Origin: Thioalkalivibrio sp.
GTDB taxonomy: Bacteria; Pseudomonadota; Gammaproteobacteria; Ectothiorhodospirales; Ectothiorhodospiraceae
Length of the DNA stretch: 12,235 nucleotides
Assembly (NCBI GenBank): GCA_007136145.1
Contig: SLHN01000166.1
Location: 1-12,235 of the forward strand
Direction of reading: 5' to 3'
Positions 1 to 6,199 of this stretch are shown piece after piece; position 1 is the first letter of the stretch; each line of letters opens with the position of its first letter. Below the pieces are notes generated by a model. That model saw nothing but the letters and a program-made list of their open reading frames with translations, ran no database searches and was not told the DNA's origin. The translations under genes were made by a program, and so were the position numbers.

Positions 1-1
1 C

Positions 2-766
2 CTGCGGCAGCTCGCTCTGCTTGGCCACGCAGCGGAGGTTGCTGACGACGGTAAGCAGGCACTCGACCTCTGGCGCGACGGCGGGTACGCGCTGGTGCTG
101 ACCGACTTGCATATGCCCGAGATGGACGGCTACTCGCTCGCCAGTTCGATTCGTGCCGAGGAGCAGCCGGGCAGTCGCACGCCGATTCTGGCTCTGACCG
201 CCAATGCGCTGAAGGGTGAAGCCGGGCGTGCAATGGAAGCCGGCATGGACGAATACCTGACGAAGCCGGTGCCGCTGGAGCAACTGCGTACGGCGCTGGA
301 ACGCTGGCTACCGGAGGAGAATGCGCCCGATGCGCAGGGGCACGCCGGCGTCGGTGAGGAGGGTTCAGACCGGGCGCAACCACCGATATTCGATGTATCG
401 GTTCTCGTCGCACTGGTCGGTGACGAAGCCGAAACCCTGCACGGGTTTGTCGATGATTACCTCGGATCGCTCAAAATGCTCTCGGAAGCTCTGGAAACGG
501 CCGGAGCAGCGGACGGATTCGATACAGTCAGGTCCAACGCGCATCGCCTGAAATCATCCTCGCGCTCCGTGGGAGCGTTACAGCTCGCGGACATTTGCGA
601 GGATCTCGAGCATGGCGCGGCTGCGGGTGAGCGTGAACAGATGCACCGGGCCTTGCAGGCTCTGACATTGGCACGCGAGGCGGTCGAGCAAGCGATCAGG
701 CAATGGAAGCGCGGGTTCGATCGGGAACAGGGGAGGGGGCCCAATGAGAATTCTGGTAGTCGATGA
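2..766 (+). CDS. Hybrid sensor histidine kinase, C-terminal part (receiver + HPt), partial
   Basis: The reading frame is open from the left edge, so only the C-terminal 254 residues are visible; the sensor and kinase core lie outside. The first domain is a receiver: the motif LTDLHMPEMDG carries the phospho-acceptor Asp (codon 104-106), followed by LALTANAL (switch Thr) and LTKPV (conserved Lys). After a linker comes an HPt domain whose motif AHRLKSSSRSVGA supplies the phosphorylatable His (codon 542-544). This receiver-then-HPt order is that of unorthodox kinases of the BvgS/EvgS/RocS type, which relay phosphate His-Asp-His to a separate response regulator. The frame ends 23 bp inside the next gene, a receiver-EAL protein, which is therefore the likely partner. 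An ATG at 95 is internal and splits the receiver, so it is not the true start. Stimulus unknown, since the input domain is not visible. Confidence 0.9.
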   Translation: MRQLALLGHAAEVADDGKQALDLWRDGGYALVLTDLHMPEMDGYSLASSIRAEEQPGSRTPILALTANALKGEAGRAMEAGMDEYLTKPVPLEQLRTALERWLPEENAPDAQGHAGVGEEGSDRAQPPIFDVSVLVALVGDEAETLHGFVDDYLGSLKMLSEALETAGAADGFDTVRSNAHRLKSSSRSVGALQLADICEDLEHGAAAGEREQMHRALQALTLAREAVEQAIRQWKRGFDREQGRGPNENSGSR

Positions 767-1949
767 CGACCCTTTCGCTCAGAGACTGTTTGCGCGGCAG
801 CTGGAACGGCTGGGGTTTTCCGACGTGCTCACCCTCGGGGACGCTCACAACGCCCTGACCGAGATCGAGCAGGGGCGGCCCAGGGTGGACGTGGTGTTCT
901 GCGATCTACAGATGCCGGAAATGGACGGCGTCGAGTTCGTTCGACATCTGGCGCGGATGGAATTTGGCGGCTGCGTGGCGCTGGTGAGCGGCGAGGCGCG
1001 GAAGATTCTGCAGGCCGCCGAGGGTCTGGCGCGCGCCCACCAGTTGCGCGTGGTGGGGAGCGTGACCAAGCCGGTGAATCCGGGATCGTTGCGGCGCATC
1101 CTTGATGACTGTATCCGGGGCGGGGCGCTGTCAGGAATACCCGAGACACCGCCAGGCCAGTCGTGTTCACCCGAGGACCTGCGTGCGGCGATCGCGGCCG
1201 GGATGCTCGAAAATCACTATCAGCCCAAGGTGAATCTGGCGACGGGAAGCCTTGCCGGGGTCGAGGCGCTGGTTCGCTTGCGTCATCCCCGGTACGGCCT
1301 GGTATTCCCCGACCGCTTTGTCGGAGTCGCCGAGGCCCACGGTCTGATCGACGATCTGACGCGAGCGGTGCTGGCCCAGGCCCTCGAACACGTGCGCACC
1401 TGGCTGGACTCGGGCATGAACATCCATGTGGCGGTGAATCTCTCGATGAAGAACCTGGAATCGGTCGAATTTCCCGATGAGATCGTCGAGCAGGCAAAGG
1501 CGATGGATATTGCCCCGTCGGCGATTATCCTCGAACTGACCGAGAGCGCGCTCATGGACGATGCACGAACCTCTCTGGATATCCTGGCACGGTTGCGCCT
1601 GAAGCAGGTCGGGCTTTCGATCGACGACTTTGGTACCGGGCATTCGTCGCTCGCGAAACTGCACGACCTTCCCTTTGACGAGTTGAAGATCGATCGCCGC
1701 TTCGTTTGCCAGGCCACGCGTGATCCCGATTTGCGTGCGATCGTTGACGCGAGCCTCGCGATCGCACGGGATATGGGTCTGCGCAGCGTTGCAGAGGGTG
1801 TTGAGACACGCGAGGATTGGGACTACCTTCGCGAGAAGGGTTGTGACCTGGCCCAAGGCTATTTCATTGCCCGGCCAATGCCTCCCGATCATTTGCTCCC
1901 CTGGTTGGTGCAATGGGAAAATCGGTGCCCGGAATTGCTGGGAGCCTGA
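744..1949 (+). CDS. RocR-like response regulator, receiver + EAL c-di-GMP phosphodiesterase
   Basis: A 401-residue protein. Residues 1-120 form a receiver domain (acidic DDD at 7-9, acceptor Asp54 in FCDLQMPEMDG, Lys109 in VTKPV). Residues about 145-395 form an EAL domain that hydrolyses c-di-GMP to pGpG. The catalytic set is complete: Glu174 in EALVR, Asn232, Glu264 in ELTES, Asp294-Asp295 in DDFGTG, Lys315, Glu351 in EGVE and Gln371. These lie one residue before the numbers I recall for Pseudomonas RocR, and the length is also close (RocR about 392), so a RocR/PvrR-type enzyme is the best match. There is no C-terminal DNA-binding domain, unlike VieA. ATG 744 is preceded by GGAGG at 732-736 with 7 bp spacing. 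The 23 bp overlap with the hybrid kinase suggests coupled expression and phosphotransfer from its HPt domain. Activity is inferred from residues only. Confidence 0.93.
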   Translation: MRILVVDDDPFAQRLFARQLERLGFSDVLTLGDAHNALTEIEQGRPRVDVVFCDLQMPEMDGVEFVRHLARMEFGGCVALVSGEARKILQAAEGLARAHQLRVVGSVTKPVNPGSLRRILDDCIRGGALSGIPETPPGQSCSPEDLRAAIAAGMLENHYQPKVNLATGSLAGVEALVRLRHPRYGLVFPDRFVGVAEAHGLIDDLTRAVLAQALEHVRTWLDSGMNIHVAVNLSMKNLESVEFPDEIVEQAKAMDIAPSAIILELTESALMDDARTSLDILARLRLKQVGLSIDDFGTGHSSLAKLHDLPFDELKIDRRFVCQATRDPDLRAIVDASLAIARDMGLRSVAEGVETREDWDYLREKGCDLAQGYFIARPMPPDHLLPWLVQWENRCPELLGA

Positions 1950-1980
1950 TGCTGGCGGTTGTCCGCGACGTGCGCGCGAC

Positions 1981-2006
1981 GCGTGGGGCTGGGGAGACAG
2001 CCACGC
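1981..2006 (+). other. Hairpin in the gap before hypC
   Basis: The 153 bp between the EAL gene and hypC contains an inverted repeat. GCGT (1981-1984) pairs with ACGC (2003-2006) and GGCTG (1987-1991) with CAGCC (1998-2002), leaving a two-base bulge and a six-base loop. No T-run follows, so it is not a classical intrinsic terminator. It could separate the signalling genes from the hyp operon or fold in the hypC leader. I saw no convincing sigma70 or sigma54 promoter in this gap. Confidence 0.3.
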
Positions 2007-2102
2007 ACACATCGCCGTCCTCGGCCCGCTGTTGGGCGAATTTGTCCCTCTGTCGGATCGCGGTTTCTTGCACTGTGCGCGGGGAGAAATGACAATCCCC
2101 CC

Positions 2103-2336
2103 ATGTGTCTCGCGATCCCCGTAAAGGTTGTTGAACTGCTGGAGGCCGAGCAGGCGCTGGTCGATGTCGGCGGCGTGCGCAAGGAGGTCGACGTGAGTCT
2201 GGTGGACGGCGTGGCCGCGGGCGATTACGTGATCCTGCACGTCGGTTTCGCGATCAACCGGCTCGACGAGGCCGAGGCGCAACGCACGCTCTCGATGCTG
2301 CGCGAGATGGGCGTCGAACCGGGAGCCGCGGCGTGA
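2103..2336 (+). CDS. hypC: Hydrogenase maturation factor HypC
   Basis: A 77-residue protein starting MCLAIPVKV, the diagnostic N-terminus of the HypC/HybG family; Cys2, exposed after Met removal, binds the iron precursor and the hydrogenase large subunit. The family is a small beta-barrel chaperone that carries the Fe(CN)2CO unit with HypD and delivers it to the apo large subunit of [NiFe] hydrogenase in the cytoplasm. The start is fixed by the MCLAIP motif at 2103, although the nearest purine-rich stretch (GGGGAGAA, 2081-2088) is rather far, 14 bp upstream, so its own ribosome binding site is weak. A stop-start overlap (GTGA, 2333-2336) couples it to hypD. hypA and hypB, which often precede hypC, are absent: the upstream neighbour is a signalling gene. 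Confidence 0.97.
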   Translation: MCLAIPVKVVELLEAEQALVDVGGVRKEVDVSLVDGVAAGDYVILHVGFAINRLDEAEAQRTLSMLREMGVEPGAAA

Positions 2337-3478
2337 AATACGTCGACGAATTTCGCGATGGAAAAGTCGCGCGCAACCTGGCACAAACAATCGCCGCCGA
2401 GGTCAGGCCCGAGCGGCGCTATCACCTGATGGAGTTCTGTGGCGGTCACACGCATGCGATTTCGCGCTACGGCCTGCGCGATCTGCTACCGCCCGAGATC
2501 CGTTTCATCCATGGTCCCGGCTGCCCGGTCTGCGTATTGCCGATCGGGCGCATCGACAGCGCGATCGCTTTGGCGCGCGACCATGGCGTGATTCTGTGCA
2601 GCTACGGCGACACGCTGCGGGTGCCGGCGTCGGAACGCATGAGCCTGTTGCGCGCAAAGGCCGAGGGCGCCGATATCCGCATGGTGTATTCCAGCGCCGA
2701 CGCGCTGAAGATCGCGCGTGACAACCCCGAGCGCGAGGTCGTGTTCTTCGCGATCGGTTTCGAGACCACCACACCGCCGACCGCGGTCGCCCTGCGCCAG
2801 GCGCGCAACGAGGGACTGAAGAACTTCAGCGTGTTTGCCAACCATGTGCTGACCCCTTCGGCAATCCAGAACATCCTCGAGTCGCCCGAAGTGCGCGAGC
2901 TAGGCACCATTCCGCTGGATGGGTTCATCGGCCCCTCGCACGTCTCGACGATCATCGGCAGCCGGCCGTACGAGTTCTTCGCCGAGGAATTCCAGAAGCC
3001 GGTGGTGATCGCTGGTTTCGAACCGCTCGATGTCCTGCAGTCGGTGTTGATGCTGGTGCGCCAGTTGAACGAGGGTCGAGCCGAGGTCGAGAACCAGTTC
3101 AGCCGCGCGGTGACCCGCGAAGGCAATCTGAAGGCGCAGGCTTTGGTCGCCGAGGTGTTCGAACTGCGCGATCGCTTCGAGTGGCGCGGGCTGGGCGAGG
3201 TGCCGTACAGCGCCTTGCGCATCCGCGACGCCTACCGGGAGTTCGACGCGGAAGTGCGCTTCGATCTGCCGTACCGCTCGGTTCCCGACCACAAGGCCTG
3301 CGAGTGCGGAACGATTCTGCGCGGGCTCAAGCAGCCGCAGGACTGCAAGGTCTTCGGCACGGTCTGTACGCCGGACAACCCGCTTGGCTCGTGCATGGTC
3401 TCCGCCGAGGGAGCTTGCGCGGCGTATTACACCTACGGTCAGTTCAAGGGTGCGTCCGTGGTCGCGGAGGCGTCTTGA
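2333..3478 (+). CDS. hypD: Hydrogenase maturation protein HypD, iron-sulfur scaffold
   Basis: A 381-residue protein, close to the usual family length. HypD holds a [4Fe-4S] cluster and, complexed with HypC, is the scaffold on which cyanide and CO ligands are added to iron for [NiFe] hydrogenase. Visible hallmarks are Cys36 in the FCGGHTH motif, Cys64 and Cys67 in GPGCPVCV, the IGFETTTP block near 141, and a cysteine-rich C-terminus (Cys323, 325, 338, 345, 354 and 362) expected to include the cluster ligands. The start is GTG at 2333, overlapping the hypC stop as GTGA, with GGGAG at 2321-2325 and 7 bp spacing; it gives MKYVDEFRDG, the expected family N-terminus. The stop in turn overlaps the hypE start, so C, D and E are translated as a tight unit. 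No key residue is missing. Confidence 0.98.
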   Translation: MKYVDEFRDGKVARNLAQTIAAEVRPERRYHLMEFCGGHTHAISRYGLRDLLPPEIRFIHGPGCPVCVLPIGRIDSAIALARDHGVILCSYGDTLRVPASERMSLLRAKAEGADIRMVYSSADALKIARDNPEREVVFFAIGFETTTPPTAVALRQARNEGLKNFSVFANHVLTPSAIQNILESPEVRELGTIPLDGFIGPSHVSTIIGSRPYEFFAEEFQKPVVIAGFEPLDVLQSVLMLVRQLNEGRAEVENQFSRAVTREGNLKAQALVAEVFELRDRFEWRGLGEVPYSALRIRDAYREFDAEVRFDLPYRSVPDHKACECGTILRGLKQPQDCKVFGTVCTPDNPLGSCMVSAEGACAAYYTYGQFKGASVVAEAS

Positions 3479-4536
3479 GCGCGAATCCGAAGGCGACCCG
3501 GCGCGGCTACATCCGCCCGCTGGATCTCAGGAACGGCAAGATCGAAATGTCCCACGGCGGCGGTGGTCGCGCGATGGCGCAGTTGATCGACGAGCTGTTC
3601 CAGACCGCGTTCGAGAATCCCTGGCTGCGTCAGGCCAACGACCAGGCATTGCTGACGCGGCCGGAAGGCCGGATCGTGATGGCGACCGACAGCCACGTGG
3701 TGTCGCCGCTGTTTTTTCCCGGCGGCGATATCGGCAGCCTGTCGGTGCACGGCACGATCAACGACGTTGCGACCAGCGGCGCCAGACCTCTCTGGCTGTC
3801 GGCCGGGTTCATCCTGGAAGAAGGTTTTCCGCTGGCGGATCTCAAGCGCATCGTCGATTCGATGGCCGCGGCTGCGGAGAAGGCGGGGGTGCCGATCGTT
3901 ACCGGCGACACCAAGGTGGTCGAGCGCGGCAAGGGTGACGGCGTGTTCATCAACACCACGGGTGTTGGTGTGGTTCCCGACGGGATCGAGATTTCCGGAG
4001 ACCGCGCACGGCCCGGGGATGTGATTCTGGTCAGCGGCTACCTCGGCGATCACGGCGTCGCGATCATGTCGCAGCGCGAGAACCTGAGCTTCAGTACGCA
4101 TATCGTCTCCGACTCGGCGGCGCTGCACGAGCTGATCGCGGCGATGATCGACGCTGCCCCGAACATCCACTGCCTGCGCGATCCCACCCGTGGCGGACTG
4201 GCGGCGACGTTGAACGAGATTGCGCGGCAGTCCGACGTCGGCATGGCGATTCGCGAGGATGACATCCCGGTGCGCGAGGAAGTCGACGCGGCCTGCGAAC
4301 TGCTGGGGCTCGATCCGCTCTATGTCGCGAACGAAGGCAAGGTCGTTGCGATCTGTCCTCCCGAGTCCGCCGAGGCGCTTCTGGCCGCGATGCGCGCGCA
4401 TCCCCTGGGTGCCGACGCGGCGATCATCGGTGAGGTGATCGAGGACAGCCACGGCTTCGTGCAGATGGAAACAAGCTTCGGCGGCCGCCGCAACGTCGAC
4501 TGGATCTCCGGCGAACAACTTCCGCGAATCTGCTGA
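3475..4536 (+). CDS. hypE: Hydrogenase maturation protein HypE (thiocarboxamide dehydratase)
   Basis: A 353-residue protein of the PurM/AIR-synthase-like fold. HypE receives a carbamoyl group from HypF on its C-terminal cysteine and dehydrates it with ATP to a thiocyanate that donates CN to the HypCD complex. The C-terminus is the canonical PRIC, with Cys353 as acceptor. Other family blocks are SHGGGGRAM near 26, DPLFFPGG-like SPLFFPGG at 77, TGDTKVVERG at 143, GDHGVAIM at 191 and DPTRGG at 236. I choose TTG at 3475 as start: it overlaps the hypD stop (TTGA) and has GGAGG at 3466-3470. The ATG at 3547 is possible and would put SHGGGGRAM right at the N-terminus, but would leave a 68 bp gap in an otherwise overlapping operon. 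HypF, its obligate partner, must be encoded elsewhere. Confidence 0.97.
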   Translation: MSANPKATRRGYIRPLDLRNGKIEMSHGGGGRAMAQLIDELFQTAFENPWLRQANDQALLTRPEGRIVMATDSHVVSPLFFPGGDIGSLSVHGTINDVATSGARPLWLSAGFILEEGFPLADLKRIVDSMAAAAEKAGVPIVTGDTKVVERGKGDGVFINTTGVGVVPDGIEISGDRARPGDVILVSGYLGDHGVAIMSQRENLSFSTHIVSDSAALHELIAAMIDAAPNIHCLRDPTRGGLAATLNEIARQSDVGMAIREDDIPVREEVDAACELLGLDPLYVANEGKVVAICPPESAEALLAAMRAHPLGADAAIIGEVIEDSHGFVQMETSFGGRRNVDWISGEQLPRIC

Positions 4537-4576
4537 TTCGCGCGGCTTTCTCCGCAGTGTCAGGGGTAAAGCCGCG
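4523..4576 (+). other. Two adjacent perfect hairpins at the hypE stop codon
   Basis: CGCGAATC (4523-4530) and GATTCGCG (4535-4542) form an 8 bp stem with a four-base loop that contains the first base of the hypE stop codon. It abuts a second perfect repeat, CGCGGCTTT (4541-4549) with AAAGCCGCG (4568-4576), spaced by 18 bases. The two share bases 4541-4542. Neither is followed by a T-run, so a Rho-independent terminator is not supported; mRNA 3'-end stabilisation or partial termination before the next gene is possible. Confidence 0.4.
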
Positions 4577-4668
4577 TCAGAGCAACGCGAAAGCCCCGCG
4601 ACCGTGCAGGAGGCGAGCCCTCTCGCCGATCACGGCGTCTCGCGCTTCCCCAGGATGGCCGCCGTTTC

Positions 4669-4697
4669 TTGGTTTGCGCACCCAATGTACGTAAACT
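4669..4697 (+). promoter_or_regulatory. Possible sigma70 promoter for the SlyD-like gene
   Basis: TTGGTT (4669-4674) is spaced by 17 bp from TAAACT (4692-4697), which matches the -10 consensus at four of six positions and the -35 at three. It would start transcription near 4704, some 27 bases before the chosen ATG. The 194 bp gap after hypE is large enough for an independent promoter, but the match is modest and transcription may simply continue from hypCDE. Confidence 0.3.
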
Positions 4698-4730
4698 GCC
4701 CGGCCTTCGAACGCAATGCCGGGATTAAAG

Positions 4731-5216
4731 ATGCAAATTGCTCCAAACAAGATCGTATCCATCGACTATACGCTGACCAATTCTCAGGGCGAGGTGATCG
4801 ATACATCGTCCGAACGGGGGCCGATGGCCTACCTGCAGGGGCATCAGAACATCATCCCCGGGCTGGAATCGGCCCTCGAGGGCAAGGTTGCCGGCGATAG
4901 CCTGAAGGTGACGGTGGCTCCCGCCGAGGCCTACGGTGAACGCGACGAGTCACTGCGCCAGGCTGTGCCTCGCAAGATGTTCGAGGATGCCGACAATGTC
5001 ACGGTGGGCATGCAGTTCCAGACGATGTCCGAACAGGGCGGCACTCAGATCGTCACGGTCACCGGCGTCGATTCCGAGAACGTGACCATCGACGCCAACC
5101 ACCCGCTGGCCGGCGAGACGCTGCACTTCGATGTCACCGTGGTCCACGTGCGCGACGCCTCCGAAGAGGAACAGGCGCATGGCCATGCGCACGGGCCGGA
5201 AGGGCATCAGCACTGA
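4731..5216 (+). CDS. slyD: SlyD-type FKBP peptidyl-prolyl isomerase with His-rich tail
   Basis: A 161-residue cytoplasmic protein. Residues 1-68 and about 125-142 make the FKBP domain (IDYTL, the IIPGLESALEG block at 41-51, NHPLAGETLHFDV from 123); residues about 70-120 are the insert-in-flap chaperone domain typical of SlyD. The tail from 150 reads HGHAHGPEGHQH, five His in twelve residues, a plausible Ni/Zn site. Enterobacterial SlyD has a longer His/Cys-rich tail; here no Cys is present. In E. coli, SlyD binds HypB and supports nickel insertion into [NiFe] hydrogenases, which fits its place directly behind hypE. I start at ATG 4731 (GGGA at 4721-4724) because it gives the family N-terminus; ATG 4716 would add five residues. 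A plain FkpB-like isomerase is the alternative, but the insert domain and tail favour SlyD. Confidence 0.9.
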   Translation: MQIAPNKIVSIDYTLTNSQGEVIDTSSERGPMAYLQGHQNIIPGLESALEGKVAGDSLKVTVAPAEAYGERDESLRQAVPRKMFEDADNVTVGMQFQTMSEQGGTQIVTVTGVDSENVTIDANHPLAGETLHFDVTVVHVRDASEEEQAHGHAHGPEGHQH

Positions 5217-5260
5217 ATCATGAACCCGGATAGCGGCCAGCGGTGGCCAGGCCGCGACCG

Positions 5261-6016
5261 ATGACAAACCCGTCGTTCCACAGGCCGGAGGTCGTCGTCG
5301 GTGTCGATCCCGACGAGGCGATGCGGTTCGCGGCCCGGCGCATCGTGGCGTTGCTGGCTGATGCCGTCGAAAGACGAGGTGTTGCGACGATGGCCCTCGC
5401 AGGTGGCTCGACTCCGAGACGCTTGTACCGGCTGCTCGCGTTGTCGCCCGGCGATTCGGGTGTGATCGCCTGGTCGCGCGTCAAACTGTTTGTGGGCGAT
5501 GAGCGCTGTGTTCCGTCCGATCATCCCGACAGCAACGAGCGCATGGTGCGGGAGTCTCTGCTGGCCGATCTGTCGGAGGCCCCTGCGTTTCATCCGATGC
5601 CCGGCGGGAATCCCGATCGGGTCGAGGCAGCCAGACAGTACGCGGAAACCCTGTCCCGCGAGATCCCGGGCAATGGCGGGTCGATCCCCCGGTTCGATGT
5701 GGTGCTGCTGGGAATGGGCGACGATGGCCACACCGCCTCGCTGTTCCCGGATACGCCGATTCTCGACGACAAGCGGCTCGTAGCCGAGGTGTACGTTCCC
5801 CGGCTGGATAGCTGGCGGTTGAGCCTGACGTTGCCGGTACTGAATGCCGCACGTCATGTGCTTTTCCTGGTCACCGGTCCGGCCAAGGCGGTAACGCTGT
5901 CCCGCGTGATTGCCGATGGTCCCAGACGTCACTTTCCCTCGTCGCTGGTGCTGCCGGAGGATGGCGAAGTCGAGTGGTACGTGGATCGGGAGGCAGCGGC
6001 CCTGATCGGCGCGTAG
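5261..6016 (+). CDS. pgl: 6-phosphogluconolactonase
   Basis: A 251-residue protein of the DevB/Pgl type (SugarP isomerase-like fold, as in glucosamine-6-phosphate deaminase). It hydrolyses 6-phosphogluconolactone to 6-phosphogluconate, the second step of the oxidative pentose phosphate pathway, in the cytoplasm. Diagnostic blocks are LAGGSTPRRLY (46-56, phosphate-binding), KLFVGDERCVP (75-85) with the following DSNERMV, and LLGMGDDGHTASLFP (149-163), which holds the catalytic His157. ATG 5261 is preferred over the in-frame GTG at 5243, which would add six residues; neither has a strong Shine-Dalgarno. It starts 44 bp after slyD and may share its transcript. It converges on zwf, so the three oxidative-branch genes sit together but on both strands. 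Confidence 0.95.
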   Translation: MTNPSFHRPEVVVGVDPDEAMRFAARRIVALLADAVERRGVATMALAGGSTPRRLYRLLALSPGDSGVIAWSRVKLFVGDERCVPSDHPDSNERMVRESLLADLSEAPAFHPMPGGNPDRVEAARQYAETLSREIPGNGGSIPRFDVVLLGMGDDGHTASLFPDTPILDDKRLVAEVYVPRLDSWRLSLTLPVLNAARHVLFLVTGPAKAVTLSRVIADGPRRHFPSSLVLPEDGEVEWYVDREAAALIGA

Positions 6017-6069
6017 GCCTTACCTCCCAACATCCCGCATGGCGCCAGGCACCCCGCACGACGGAAAAT

Positions 6070-6178
6070 GTAGGGTGCCAATGAGCGCAGCGAATTGCGC
6101 CGTTCGGGGCCCGGGTGCTCGGGGGCGGGAGCGCGGCACGGTATCGGTGCGGTTCGGCCGCGCCTCACGGCACCCTAC
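6070..6178. repeat. Palindromic repeat element, copy A (109 bp)
   Basis: The element begins GTAGGGTGCC (6070-6079) and ends with its perfect reverse complement GGCACCCTAC (6169-6178). Inside, the two arms remain imperfectly complementary over about 30 bases, so either strand can fold into a long hairpin. A second copy in inverted orientation lies at 9997-10104: its left arm (36 bases, copy A 6070-6105) matches at 33 positions and its right arm (44 bases, copy A 6135-6178) at 40, while the 29-base centre (6106-6134) is not conserved. It occupies most of the gap between the convergent pgl and zwf genes. I see no ORF and no clear target duplication beyond a possible TA. It is best described as a MITE- or REP-like repeat. 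Confidence 0.85.
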
Positions 6179-6199
6179 GGGGCGGATTCGAATTTCAAG

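Noticed and set aside
2055..2072. Possible sigma54 (-24/-12) promoter before hypC, as seen for hyp operons of enterics
   Set aside because: A TTGCA is present at 2068-2072 but the upstream GG is three bases off the required spacing and the TGGCAC element is missing.
1167..2390. 407-codon open frame on - across the EAL gene and hypC
   Set aside because: Antisense to conserved genes, low-complexity Arg/His-rich composition, no family motif.
3439..4518. 359-codon open frame on - opposite hypE
   Set aside because: Mirrors the hypE coding region; its residues reflect codon complement, not a protein family.
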